Positions 24,603 to 33,885 of a stretch of 42,141 nt of DNA are shown one piece after another (the first letter of the stretch is position 1; each line of letters begins with the position of its first letter). The notes below the pieces were generated by a model. It had not been told where the DNA came from. It saw nothing but the letters and a program-made list of their open reading frames with translations, and searched no databases. The stretch lies in assembly GCA_017937885.1 (NCBI GenBank), contig JAGBCS010000067.1:1-42141 (forward strand), in the 5' to 3' direction. The stretch comes from Bacteroidales bacterium (lineage in GTDB: Bacteria > Bacteroidota > Bacteroidia > Bacteroidales > UBA932). The position numbers and the translations under genes are program-made.

Positions 24603-25943
24603 ATGAGATACGGTAAATTAAGCCGCCAGCTGGCCTCTCTGGCCGGCCCCATTTTCATCGAGACCCTGCTCGTGATGATGCTGGGTGCGGTAGATACGTT
24701 CATGCTGAGCCGCCATTCGGACAACAGCGTCGCGGCGGTCGGTGTCGTGAACCAGCTGATGAATCTGGTCTTCCTGCTTTTCGAGGTCATTTCCCTCGGA
24801 ACGTCTATATTATGTTCGCAATATATCGGAGCAGGAAGAAGGGACAAGGTGATACAGGTTGTGGGTATCTCACTGATATTCAATCTGATTTCCGGAGTGG
24901 TGATAAGCTGCGGCCTGCTGTTCTTTGCAGAAGATCTGCTTCTGATGATGGGCCTGAGGCCGGACCTCATGGCCTATGGACTTCCATATATGAAGATAGT
25001 GGGAGGATTCGCATTCTTCCAGGCCCTGTCGCTTTCGCTGTCGGCCTCCCTTCGGAGCGCGGACAAGGCGAAATACCCGATGTATGCATCCGTAGTGGTC
25101 AATATCCTCAACATCATCGGAAACTACACCCTCATCTTCGGTAAGTTCGGAATGCCTGCCCTCGGCGTCGAAGGAGCCGCAATCTCTACCTCATTCTGCC
25201 GTTTCGTTTCCGTGGTCATACTCTTCGTGGTATTATTCAGGAAGCATATACCGTCATTCCCGAAGGAACTGTTTACTCCATTCCCATGGATCGAACTGAA
25301 GAATCTCCTGAAGATCGGCATCCCGTCTGCCGGCGAGCATATGTCCTACAGCCTCTCGCAGGTCGTGATAACATACTTCATCAACATGATCAGCAACCAG
25401 GCTCTTGCGACAAGGAGCTATGTGACCAATATCGTGATGTTCACATACATCTTCGCACTTGCAATGGCTCAGGGAGGCGCGATTCTGATCGGGCATCTCG
25501 TAGGAATGAAGAAGATAAAGGCTGCCTATACTATAGGAAAGAGGGTCATGAGGCTCGGCGCAGCCACGTCCGTGAGTCTTTCGCTCCTTACAGCTATATT
25601 CGGAAAACATATCCTGAGCCTGTTGACTTCCGACCCATGGATCTTAGCTACAGGAGCCTCCATCCTATGGGTGGAGGTCCTGCTTGAAAACGGACGCGCC
25701 CTCAATTTCTTCGGTGTGAATGCTTTAAGAAGCGCCGGAGACATCTACTATCCGGTGCTGGTAGGAATCGTCGTGATGTGGGGTGTGCAGGTTGTCGGCA
25801 GTTACGTCCTCGGCATCAGCCTTGGATGGGGACTCGTTGCCATGTGGGCCGTCTTCGCCCTCGACGAGAACATCCGCGGCTTCATCTTCCTCCGCCGCTG
25901 GAACAGCTTCAGATGGGTCGGAAAAGGGTTTCTTAAACAATGA
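24603..25943 (+). CDS. MATE-family efflux transporter
   Basis: A 446-residue inner-membrane protein with about 12 hydrophobic helices arranged in two similar halves. N-terminal LASLAGPIFIETLLVMMLGAV is the classic MATE/NorM start, and GIPSAGEHMSYSLSQVVITYFIN begins the second half. It exports cationic drugs or metabolites in exchange for Na+ or H+. It has its own -7 element. Its stop codon is directly adjacent to the stop of the convergent gene (25944), with no intergenic terminator. Confidence 0.92.
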   Translation: MRYGKLSRQLASLAGPIFIETLLVMMLGAVDTFMLSRHSDNSVAAVGVVNQLMNLVFLLFEVISLGTSILCSQYIGAGRRDKVIQVVGISLIFNLISGVVISCGLLFFAEDLLLMMGLRPDLMAYGLPYMKIVGGFAFFQALSLSLSASLRSADKAKYPMYASVVVNILNIIGNYTLIFGKFGMPALGVEGAAISTSFCRFVSVVILFVVLFRKHIPSFPKELFTPFPWIELKNLLKIGIPSAGEHMSYSLSQVVITYFINMISNQALATRSYVTNIVMFTYIFALAMAQGGAILIGHLVGMKKIKAAYTIGKRVMRLGAATSVSLSLLTAIFGKHILSLLTSDPWILATGASILWVEVLLENGRALNFFGVNALRSAGDIYYPVLVGIVVMWGVQVVGSYVLGISLGWGLVAMWAVFALDENIRGFIFLRRWNSFRWVGKGFLKQ

Positions 25944-26441
25944 TCATAACGTAATTCCTGCATGGAAACCGAAGGTAGGGCCGATGCTCGGGCCGAAGAA
26001 GAAGTTGGATTTACCCCACATCCGGACAGTGAAGCCCGGCTGCCATGAGAAGTACCAGAGCCAGTCACCCGGTTTCACCTTATTCTCTGCCGGGACAAAA
26101 CTTTCGCTCATCTCGTATATATGCATTCCTCCACCAATGATATCGCTATACAGAGACCAACGCTGCTTCTGTCCGAGCGGGAAGTAATATCTGTGGTAAA
26201 GGAAGACAGAATAGCGTTGAGCGATTGGACGCTCTAACGGACCAAAAATAAAAAAGCGCTGCCCCCATCCGGCACCAGCTCCGAAAACATTGTTGTTCAT
26301 ACGGACGCCACCGGTCAGATTGACCGTTCCTTCCAACATCATCACATTTGCCCTTAATGTGAATTCAGGCTTCAAAGCACTCTGCGCCGCTGCTGTCAAT
26401 ACCATGCTCATGACAAGGACAATCATAATGACCTTTTTCAT
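25944..26441 (-). CDS. Exported small barrel-like protein of unknown function (165 aa)
   Basis: The ATG at 26441 begins a good signal peptide (MKKVIMIVLVMSMVLTAAAQ). The mature part is rich in aromatic/glycine-alternating strands (NNVFGAGAGWGQRFFIF, SVFLYHRYYFPLGQK, SNFFFGPSIGPTFGFHAGI). That suggests an 8-stranded outer-membrane barrel, or a PorT-like or conserved hypothetical of Bacteroidales. No family is recognised with certainty. A longer reading from 26540 would run through the galM terminator, so it is rejected. No promoter was identified. Confidence 0.72.
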   Translation of the reverse strand: MKKVIMIVLVMSMVLTAAAQSALKPEFTLRANVMMLEGTVNLTGGVRMNNNVFGAGAGWGQRFFIFGPLERPIAQRYSVFLYHRYYFPLGQKQRWSLYSDIIGGGMHIYEMSESFVPAENKVKPGDWLWYFSWQPGFTVRMWGKSNFFFGPSIGPTFGFHAGITL

Positions 26442-26503
26442 ATCCGATCTCATCAATATCATTTCATATAGATGCATAATGCCTCCTGATAGTTGCATAG
26501 CAT

Positions 26504-26537
26504 AAAAAAATGCGTACCCCGTTGGAAGCACGCATTT
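26504..26537 (-). terminator. Rho-independent terminator of the arabinose operon
   Basis: Read on the minus strand, AAATGCGT (26537-26530) pairs with ACGCATTT (26515-26508), followed by a run of Ts to 26504. It lies 27 bases after the galM stop. Confidence 0.8.
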
Positions 26538-26563
26538 CATCTATACAGATCTTATATCCCGTA

Positions 26564-27700
26564 TTACTTCACGCTGAACTTGTAGATGCAGCGGTGAGTG
26601 TAGGTCTCGCCCGGACGAAGAGTTGCTGTAGGCCACTCCGGTCTGTTTGGAGAATCAGGGAAGAGCTGAGTCTCGATGCAGACAGAAGCTCTCTTCGGAT
26701 ACTTGATACCATGCTTTCCGGCAACCATTCCTGTAAGGAAGTTACCTGTGTAAACCTGTACGCCAGGCTGGTCTGTGTACTCCTCGAGGAGGATACCTGT
26801 AACCGGAGAGTAAACGCTCAATGCAAGCTTGGTGATGTCACCAGCGGTGTTGAGCACCCAGTTGTGGTCGTAACCGTTTCCGAGTACGAGCTGGTCGTAG
26901 TCCTGGTTGATGTCCTGACCGATTGCCTTAGGAGTGCGGAAATCGAACGGAGTACCCTCTACTGGACGCATTTCGCCGGTCGGGATAAGGTTCTCGTTTG
27001 CAGGTGTAAAGGTATCAGCGTTCACATAAAGAATCTGATCTGTACCCTCTGCTGCATGGTTTCCAGAAAGGTTGAAGTAAGCATGGTTAGTCATGCTGAG
27101 CACAGTCGGCTTGTCTGTAGTACCCTCGTATGTGATGTCGATGGCATTGTCGTCAGTAAGCTTGTAAGTGACTACAGCTGTAACTGTGCCAGGGAATCCC
27201 ATGTGACCGTCAGGATCAACCATTGTAAGCTTAAGAGTCTGAGCATCAACCTGCTCTGCATCATAAACCTGATACTGCCAGCCCTCTGCACCGCCGTGGA
27301 GACAGTTCTCGCCATCGTTCTTGTTGAGAGAGATTGTCTGGCCGTCGAGCTCGAATGTCGCACCACCGATACGGTTTGCATAACGTCCGATAGAAGCACC
27401 GAAGTCGCTTGGCTTAGTCATGTAGTCGTTGATGTTGTCGAAACCGAGGATGACGTCAACCATATTGCCGTCCTTGTCCGGAACCATCACAGAAACGAGA
27501 CGTCCGCCGAAGTTTGTGATACATACCTCCATTCCATTGGCATTTGTCAATGTGTAGAGTGCTGTCGCCTTTCCGTTCTTCTCACCTACGAATGCCTGAG
27601 GATCGAGTCCTGAAAGGGTCTTTACTGGCTCATTAGAGCAGGCAGTAAAGCAGAGGACAGCCATAGCTGCCCCTGCAATTGTCTTGAAGATTTTGTTCAT
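26564..27700 (-). CDS. galM: Galactose/aldose 1-epimerase lipoprotein (GalM)
   Basis: A 378-residue mutarotase that interconverts alpha and beta anomers of aldoses, here most likely L-arabinose. The ATG at 27700 is used because the codon at 27706 is TTG. The N-terminus is a lipoprotein signal (AVLCFTAC), placing the enzyme in the periplasm or outer membrane. Family residues are SIGRYANRIGGATF, ENCLHGG, the catalytic His in MTNHAYFNLSG and the catalytic Glu in CIETQLFPDSPN. It is the last gene of the arabinose operon, 6 bp after araB, and is followed by a terminator. Confidence 0.94.
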   Translation of the reverse strand: MNKIFKTIAGAAMAVLCFTACSNEPVKTLSGLDPQAFVGEKNGKATALYTLTNANGMEVCITNFGGRLVSVMVPDKDGNMVDVILGFDNINDYMTKPSDFGASIGRYANRIGGATFELDGQTISLNKNDGENCLHGGAEGWQYQVYDAEQVDAQTLKLTMVDPDGHMGFPGTVTAVVTYKLTDDNAIDITYEGTTDKPTVLSMTNHAYFNLSGNHAAEGTDQILYVNADTFTPANENLIPTGEMRPVEGTPFDFRTPKAIGQDINQDYDQLVLGNGYDHNWVLNTAGDITKLALSVYSPVTGILLEEYTDQPGVQVYTGNFLTGMVAGKHGIKYPKRASVCIETQLFPDSPNRPEWPTATLRPGETYTHRCIYKFSVK

Positions 27701-27706
27701 AGTCAA

Positions 27707-29359
27707 TTATTTAACCTGTGACTCAACGAAACCGCCGAGTGCAAGATAATTCTGATAAAGATCCTCGTAGATCTTCACGTTCTCAGCGATCGGCTGATAC
27801 TCATGAGCAAATCCAGAGTTCATGGCGTCGCGTGCAGCCTCAACTGAAGGATATGCACCAGCAGCTGTTGCAGCGCACATTGCAGCACCGAGAGCGCAAG
27901 CCTGGTCTGTGTTGCAGACCTTGATAGGCATGTTGAGAACGTCACTGAGAGTCTGCATTACAAATGGAGACTTGAGTGCGATACCTCCGATACCGATCAC
28001 GCTGTCGATCCTTACGCCCTCACGACGGAATCTGTCAACGATTGCACGTGCACCGTAAGCTGTTGCCTCAACGAGTGCGCGATAGATCATAGGAGCAGAT
28101 GTTCCGAGAGTGATACCTGTGATGGCACCCTTGAGGAGCTGATTTGCATCCGGAGTACGACGGCCGTTCATCCAGTCGAGTGCGAGAACAGTGCTCTCGC
28201 CCGGCTTCATTGTCTCAGCCTCCTTTGTAAGCTGAGGGATGATTCTGTCACAAGCCTTGTCAAGAGCCTCACCCTCAAGACCTGAGAGGTTCTTGAGAGG
28301 CCACTCGAGAACGCGGCGGAACCATGCGTAAACGTCACCGAAAGCAGACTGACCAGCCTCGAGGCCGACCATACCAGGAATAACGGAACCGTCTACCTGG
28401 CCACAGATACCCTTGATGAGCTTGTCACCGATCTCTTCCTTCGATGCAACCATGATGTCGCAGGTAGAAGTACCGATGATACGTACGAATGTATGCTCTG
28501 AGATGTTTGCTCCGATAGCACCCATATGGCAGTCGAATTCACTGACACCGACAACTACATCTGTAGAAAGGCCGAGTCTGTCTGCCCACTCCTGCGAGAG
28601 CTTGCCTACAGGCTTGTCTGCAGTCTGTGTCTCTGTGAAGAGTCTGTCGCGGTAACCGTCGAGGAGCGGATCGAGGCTTGAGAGGAACTCCTGTGGAGGA
28701 AGACCACCCCATTTCTCGTGCCACATCATCTTGTGACCTGCAGAGCATCTTGCACGAACGATATCCTTTGAAGACTTTACGCCAGTGATGAGAGCAGGCA
28801 TCCAGTCGCAGTGCTCTACAACTGAATATGCTGCATTGCGTACAGCCTCATCCTCTCTGAGGACGTGGAGGATCTTTGCCCACCACCACTCAGAAGAGTA
28901 GATGCCACCTTCATATGCTGTATAGTCAACTGCGCCTTCCTTGTGACAAGCCTCGTTGATCTCAGCAGCTTCCTTTACTGCAGTATGGTCCTTCCAGAGA
29001 ACGAACATTGCATTAGGATTGTCAGCAAATTCTGGCCTGAGAGCAAGAGGAGTACCGGTCTCGTCAACAAATGCAGGTGTCGAACCTGTTGTATCGAATG
29101 ACATACCTATCACGTTCTCTGCTGTACCTGCAGGACAAAGAGACAGAGCCTCCTTCACGCTGGCCTCGAGCACCTCGATATAGTCGAGAGGATGCTGACG
29201 CCATTTGTTCTCGAGCGGAGTGCAGTACATTCCCTTCTTCCAGCGTGGATAGTACTTTACAGATGTTGCGATAGTCTTACCTGTAGCTACCTCGACAACG
29301 AGTGCACGTGCTGAATCCGAACCGTAGTCCAGACCGATTACATATTTTGTATCTGCCAT
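27707..29359 (-). CDS. araB: L-ribulokinase
   Basis: A 550-residue FGGY-family kinase that phosphorylates L-ribulose to L-ribulose 5-phosphate. The N-terminal KYVIGLDYGSDSARALVVEV is the phosphate-1 loop; CDWMPALITG and VGVSEFDCHMGAIGANI are ribulokinase-type segments. Near the C-terminus GIGGIALKSPFVMQTLSDVLN is the adenosine-binding signature. The length and the N-terminal GSDSARAL match AraB rather than xylulokinase. It sits between araA (9 bp) and galM (6 bp). Confidence 0.95.
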   Translation of the reverse strand: MADTKYVIGLDYGSDSARALVVEVATGKTIATSVKYYPRWKKGMYCTPLENKWRQHPLDYIEVLEASVKEALSLCPAGTAENVIGMSFDTTGSTPAFVDETGTPLALRPEFADNPNAMFVLWKDHTAVKEAAEINEACHKEGAVDYTAYEGGIYSSEWWWAKILHVLREDEAVRNAAYSVVEHCDWMPALITGVKSSKDIVRARCSAGHKMMWHEKWGGLPPQEFLSSLDPLLDGYRDRLFTETQTADKPVGKLSQEWADRLGLSTDVVVGVSEFDCHMGAIGANISEHTFVRIIGTSTCDIMVASKEEIGDKLIKGICGQVDGSVIPGMVGLEAGQSAFGDVYAWFRRVLEWPLKNLSGLEGEALDKACDRIIPQLTKEAETMKPGESTVLALDWMNGRRTPDANQLLKGAITGITLGTSAPMIYRALVEATAYGARAIVDRFRREGVRIDSVIGIGGIALKSPFVMQTLSDVLNMPIKVCNTDQACALGAAMCAATAAGAYPSVEAARDAMNSGFAHEYQPIAENVKIYEDLYQNYLALGGFVESQVK

Positions 29360-29368
29360 GTCTTATTA

Positions 29369-30910
29369 TTATTTAAGGGCCTTGTTCAACATGTAGTAAA
29401 CCTCATTGACTCTCATCTCCTTCTTGAAGTTAGAGAGAGTTGTCTCGTCGTTGATGACGAGCATCTCGATGTCAGCGAGCTCTGCATAGTCCTCCCAGTA
29501 CTCTGTTGTAAGGTCGTATGAGAAGCTTGTGTGGTGAGTACCACCTGCGAGCATCCATGCTGCAGCACCGACCTCGAAGCTTGGCTTAGGGATCCAGAGA
29601 GCTGAAGCTACAGGGAGTTTAGGAAGCGGCTTAGACTCGATACAGTTCACTTCGTTCACGATGAGACGGAAGCGGTTACCCATATCGACTACGGTAACAG
29701 CAACGCCGTCGCCGGTCTTGCTTGTGAACACGAGACGTGCGGTAGGAGTCTTGCGGACACCGATACCAAGGTGATGAACCTCGAGCTTCGGCTTCTCAGC
29801 AGCGATAGCAGGACTGATCTCAAGCATGTGCGCCTGGAGAAGAGCTGAATTCGCGCCGTCGAAGTGGATTGTGTAGTCCTCAAGGAATGAAGAACCCTTA
29901 GGAAGGCCCTGGCCCATGTACCAAGCTGTACGCACGAGAGCAGCTGTCTTCCAGTCACCCTCGCCGCCGAAACCGTATCCGTCAGCCATGAGACGCTGTG
30001 AAGCGAGACCTGGGATCTGGTCGAAGCCCTTGCCTGTCTCCTCTACGTTCACGTCACCGAGGTCATCGAAGTTCGAAGTGAATGCCTTCGCACCGTAAGC
30101 CTCGAGAACAGCGCGGAGAGTAAGCTCTGCCTTTGCTGAGTTCCATACCTTCTTATATTCTACAGTATTCTTGTCCTCAAGCTCAGGAGCGTGGTCGTAC
30201 TCCTTGAAATATACCTCAACGAGTTCGTCAACCGCCTTGTCCTCTACCTTCTCGAAGTAAGTCATCACTGTGCTGAAAGGAACATAGTCTACATGATAAC
30301 CGAAACGCATCTCAGCCTCTACCTTGTCACCGTCTGTAACGGCAACGTTGTTCATCTGATCACCGAAACGGAGGATTCTCATGTCCTGTGAGTCAGCCCA
30401 AGCAGCAGCAACTCTCTGCCATACGGCGATGTGCTCGAGGGTCTTAGGATCCTGCCAGTGGCCTACAACAGTCTTGCGGCCCTTGCGCATGCGTGAAAGG
30501 ATGTGAGCGTACTCACGGTCACCATGCGCACTCTGGTTGAGGTTCATGAAGTCCATGTCCATTGTATCCCAAGGAATCTCCTTGTTGAACTGTGTATGGA
30601 GGTGGAGGAGCGGCTTGCGGAGCTTCTGCATGCCGTGGATCCACATCTTCGCTGGCGAGAATGTATGCATCCATGTGATGACGCCGACGCACTTTGTGTC
30701 AGACTCCGCTGCTGTCATAAGGTCAGCAACCTCCTTAGATGAGTTTGCAGTACCCTTATATACAACCTTGATAGGAAGAATGCCTGAAGCGTTCATTCCG
30801 TCCACCATCTGTGAAGAGTGGCCGTCAACCTGTACCACAGCGTCGCCTCCGTAAAGAAGCTGCGCTCCTGTCACGAACCATATTTCGTGATTTTCAAATG
30901 CCTTGATCAT
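29369..30910 (-). CDS. araA: L-arabinose isomerase
   Basis: A 513-residue cytoplasmic, Mn2+-dependent isomerase converting L-arabinose to L-ribulose. The start MIKAFENHEIWFVTGAQLLYG is typical. Metal and catalytic residues are recognisable: Glu in YGFGGEGDWKTA, Glu in SFLEDYTIHF, His in LQAHMLEISP and His in GGTHHTSFSYDL, corresponding to E306, E333, H350 and H449/450 of E. coli AraA. It lies 29 bp after araD and 9 bp before araB in the operon. Confidence 0.97.
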   Translation of the reverse strand: MIKAFENHEIWFVTGAQLLYGGDAVVQVDGHSSQMVDGMNASGILPIKVVYKGTANSSKEVADLMTAAESDTKCVGVITWMHTFSPAKMWIHGMQKLRKPLLHLHTQFNKEIPWDTMDMDFMNLNQSAHGDREYAHILSRMRKGRKTVVGHWQDPKTLEHIAVWQRVAAAWADSQDMRILRFGDQMNNVAVTDGDKVEAEMRFGYHVDYVPFSTVMTYFEKVEDKAVDELVEVYFKEYDHAPELEDKNTVEYKKVWNSAKAELTLRAVLEAYGAKAFTSNFDDLGDVNVEETGKGFDQIPGLASQRLMADGYGFGGEGDWKTAALVRTAWYMGQGLPKGSSFLEDYTIHFDGANSALLQAHMLEISPAIAAEKPKLEVHHLGIGVRKTPTARLVFTSKTGDGVAVTVVDMGNRFRLIVNEVNCIESKPLPKLPVASALWIPKPSFEVGAAAWMLAGGTHHTSFSYDLTTEYWEDYAELADIEMLVINDETTLSNFKKEMRVNEVYYMLNKALK

Positions 30911-30939
30911 GACTTGTTGATTATTAGTTAGATTGTTTA

Positions 30940-31632
30940 TTATTTCTTTTTCTGTCCATAATATGCGTTCGGACCATGCTTGCGGTTGAAATGCTTCTCG
31001 ATGAGAAGGTCATTCATCGTAAGATTAGGATTAACTCCGTATGCGATGTATGCCATCTTTGCAACCTGCTCCATTACAACTGCGTTGTGCACGGCGTCGA
31101 AGCCGTCCTTACCCCATGAGAAAGGACCATGGTTCTTTACGAGAACGCCAGGAGTGTGAACCGGGTTCAGGCCCTCGAAACGCTTGATGATCACGTTTCC
31201 TGTCTCGAGCTCATAAGCACCCTTTACCTCCTCCTCGGTCATGCTCTCTGTACAAGGAATCGCATTGTGGAAATAATCCGCATGCGTTGTACCGATGTTC
31301 GGAATATCCCTGCCGGCCTGCGCCCATGCGGTCGCATAAGTCGAATGCGTATGAACCACACCGCCGATTTCCGGCCATGCGCGATAAAGCGCAAGATGCG
31401 TAGGGGTATCCGATGATGGGTTAAGGTCTCCCTCTACGACGTTTCCGTCGAGGTCTACCACAACCATATCTTCCGGCTTCATATCATCATATGAAACACC
31501 ACTTGGCTTGATGACCACGAGGCCCGTGCTGCGGTCGATCGCAGACACGTTGCCCCATGTAAAGATAACAAGCCCATGCTCTACAAGCTCCAGATTGGCC
31601 TTGCAGACTTTTGCTTTAAGTTCTTCCAACAT
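30940..31632 (-). CDS. araD: L-ribulose-5-phosphate 4-epimerase
   Basis: A 230-residue class II aldolase-fold enzyme that epimerises L-ribulose 5-phosphate to D-xylulose 5-phosphate, feeding the pentose phosphate pathway. Zn-binding histidines lie in [15 protein letters not shown] and [12 protein letters not shown], with [12 protein letters not shown] and [11 protein letters not shown] also typical. The ATG at 31632 is preferred because it begins only one base after the symporter stop; an ATG at 31650 would overlap that gene. Confidence 0.96.
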   Translation of the reverse strand: MLEELKAKVCKANLELVEHGLVIFTWGNVSAIDRSTGLVVIKPSGVSYDDMKPEDMVVVDLDGNVVEGDLNPSSDTPTHLALYRAWPEIGGVVHTHSTYATAWAQAGRDIPNIGTTHADYFHNAIPCTESMTEEEVKGAYELETGNVIIKRFEGLNPVHTPGVLVKNHGPFSWGKDGFDAVHNAVVMEQVAKMAYIAYGVNPNLTMNDLLIEKHFNRKHGPNAYYGQKKK

Positions 31633-31633
31633 A

Positions 31634-33619
31634 TTACCAGAGTACAGCATAAAGGATTACTACAATAAGGATGATGGCGAATGTACCCCATGCATAAGTC
31701 TTGCTTGTATGGAAGAGCTTAAGATCAAGGAGAACCGCCTTAGGATCCATCTTCTTGTCATTTGCGTCTGACCAGAGCCAGATTGCGTTGCAGCCCACGA
31801 GAGCGCCAAAGAAGTAGAATGCCTGGAATCCGATGTCGTTGAGATAAGCGATCACGCTGTTCTCAGGAGTTGCTGTCTCAGGAAGGAATGCGCCCCAGAT
31901 AGTAACAATTGCAGCCGCCACGATGAAAACGACGCCAGCAGCACCCAGGATCTTAGCCCACTTCATCATGGTTGCTCTATCCTTCTGCTCAGGAACCTCG
32001 CATGACACGAACTTCTTGTCAATTACAGAGATGAGGACGAACATAGTCACGAGAATCATGAACACATAACCCGCACGAAGCTGGAATGCAACGTCAGGAC
32101 AGCATACCTTGAAGAGGATTCCGAGAGGGATTGTTGCAATGGCAGTCCATACTGCAGCCTTGCTTGATGCACGCTTCCAGAGAAGACCGAGACCGAATAC
32201 GACGATGATACCAGGATAGATGAATCCTGAGTACTCCTGGATGTACTGGAACGCCTGGTCAAGACCTCCGAGGAGCGGCTTCACAGCGATTGCTGCGATA
32301 ACAAGAGCCGTAAGCGAAGTGAGACGGCCGACATTCACGAGCTTCTTGTCAGACGCATCCTTGTTGATGTACTTCTTGTAGATATCCATCGTAAAGAGGG
32401 TCGAAGTCGAGTTGAACATCGAAGCGAGAGAAGAAATGATTGCCGCTGCAAGTGCTGCGAATGAAAGACCCTTAACCACTGGCGGAGCGAAGTTGCGTAT
32501 GAGCCAAGGATATGCATCATCAGCCACATTAATAGTACCCTGAAGCATTGTGAACTGGTCAGCATGCTTTGTCATGTAGAATGCACATACACCTGGGAGA
32601 ACTACGATGAAAGGAATGACGAGTTTGAGGAGACCTGCGAACACGAGACCCTTCTGAGCCTCATCGATGCTCTTTGCAGCAAGACCCTTCTGGATGATAT
32701 ACTGATTAAAGCCCCAGTAACCGAGGTTCGTGAGCCATACACCACCGACAACAGCAGCGATACCAGGAACGTTCGCAAACGCGCTTGCATTATGAGACTC
32801 CTGAATCACCAGATGGAAGTGGGTATCCTTTGCATATTCTCCCGTAGTAAGGGTCGTGTAGACATTTCTGAGACCTTCCATTGCAGCACCGTCACCGGCA
32901 GCCTTAAGGGCGAACCATGCAGTGATGAGACCACCGCCGACCAGGAAGAATACCTGCATCACGTCAGTCCATGCCACAGAAGCGAGACCTCCGTAGATTG
33001 AATAGATACCTGCAACAAGGAAAAGGACGATCACAATGACCATTCTAAGCGAGATGGTAGCCTCTCCGAATGCGATATAAACATTCTGAAGTCCGAGAAT
33101 CTGCTCGATTGCGAGAGCGCCGAGCCATGCGACCGAGGTAAGGTTCACGAACACATAGAGGAAAAGCCAGAGCACTGAGAATGCGAGACCCACACCGTCA
33201 TTGTACCTCTCTCTGAGGAACTGAGGGATTGTGAAGATCTTCTGCTTAAGCATTACAGGAAGCAGGAACTTACCGATGACAATGAGGGTTACGGCAGCCA
33301 TGATCTCGTATGCAGCTGTAGCGATACCGTCACGGAAACCGGTTCCGGACATTCCGATGAACTGCTCCGCAGAGATGTTCGCCGCGATGAGCGAGGCACC
33401 TACTGCCCACCACGTCAGTGTGTTACCTGCGAGGAAGTAGTCGTTTGCGCTCTTCTCTTCGCCTTTCTTGGTACGGCCAAGGAAAAGGCCGAGACCGACG
33501 AGGACTACCAGATAAATGCAGAGGATGACAAGGTCGATTGTCCTGAATCCCGACGCACCGATCGCCTGACCCAGGTCAATCGACTGGAGAGTCTCTCCGA
33601 TTTGCTGTACAAAATTCAT
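31634..33619 (-). CDS. Sodium/solute symporter (SSS family), probable L-arabinose transporter
   Basis: A 661-residue inner-membrane protein with about 14 helices. The SSS/SGLT hallmarks are [21 protein letters not shown], the [11 protein letters not shown] segment, and [20 protein letters not shown]. It uses the Na+ gradient for uptake. Substrate assignment to L-arabinose rests on being the first gene of the araDAB-galM operon, with the araD gene one base after its stop. Its promoter lies about 60 bp upstream. Confidence 0.9.
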   Translation of the reverse strand: MNFVQQIGETLQSIDLGQAIGASGFRTIDLVILCIYLVVLVGLGLFLGRTKKGEEKSANDYFLAGNTLTWWAVGASLIAANISAEQFIGMSGTGFRDGIATAAYEIMAAVTLIVIGKFLLPVMLKQKIFTIPQFLRERYNDGVGLAFSVLWLFLYVFVNLTSVAWLGALAIEQILGLQNVYIAFGEATISLRMVIVIVLFLVAGIYSIYGGLASVAWTDVMQVFFLVGGGLITAWFALKAAGDGAAMEGLRNVYTTLTTGEYAKDTHFHLVIQESHNASAFANVPGIAAVVGGVWLTNLGYWGFNQYIIQKGLAAKSIDEAQKGLVFAGLLKLVIPFIVVLPGVCAFYMTKHADQFTMLQGTINVADDAYPWLIRNFAPPVVKGLSFAALAAAIISSLASMFNSTSTLFTMDIYKKYINKDASDKKLVNVGRLTSLTALVIAAIAVKPLLGGLDQAFQYIQEYSGFIYPGIIVVFGLGLLWKRASSKAAVWTAIATIPLGILFKVCCPDVAFQLRAGYVFMILVTMFVLISVIDKKFVSCEVPEQKDRATMMKWAKILGAAGVVFIVAAAIVTIWGAFLPETATPENSVIAYLNDIGFQAFYFFGALVGCNAIWLWSDANDKKMDPKAVLLDLKLFHTSKTYAWGTFAIILIVVILYAVLW

Positions 33620-33680
33620 AATTGGTTAGTTTTATTTGTTATTGAAAATAGATTTTCACCTTTGTTGCACTAAAAGCAAG

Positions 33681-33711
33681 CAAATTTACAAATAAATACG
33701 CGCGTAACCAA
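33681..33711 (-). promoter_or_regulatory. Promoter of the arabinose operon
   Basis: On the minus strand TTG (33711-33709), 20 bases, then TAAATTTG (33688-33681). The leader to the symporter ATG is about 58 bases. Confidence 0.68.
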
Positions 33712-33735
33712 TACTCGCCCGAAAATATCGTATGT

Positions 33736-33764
33736 AATTTTTGTGCGAATGATACAATTTTTGT
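33736..33764. promoter_or_regulatory. Direct repeat pair, candidate activator site for arabinose genes
   Basis: AATTTTTGT occurs at 33736-33744 and again at 33756-33764, 20 bp apart (about two helical turns). It lies between the arabinose-operon promoter and the GH127 promoter, and both copies continue with a similar base pattern (GC, CC). The spacing fits an AraC-type dimer such as the HTCS encoded nearby. Confidence 0.5.
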
Positions 33765-33815
33765 CCAAACAAACAGTTCAAAGGCCGTTTTCATTCAAAA
33801 AAAAATCCTCGGGAC

Positions 33816-33846
33816 TTGACTTTCGGAAAATAATATGACAAATTTG
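33816..33846 (+). promoter_or_regulatory. Promoter of the GH127 gene
   Basis: TTG (33816-33818), 20 bases, then CAAATTTG (33839-33846), one base off TAnnTTTG. A weak -7 with good spacing would fit an activator-dependent promoter. The leader is about 35 bases. Confidence 0.5.
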
Positions 33847-33885
33847 CATACATAATTAAAAATACAAACTATAACCTATATCAAG

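Noticed and set aside
26510..27613. 367-codon open frame antisense to galM
   Set aside because: It begins in the galM terminator and covers a gene with intact mutarotase motifs; composition is Val/Cys-rich shadow type.
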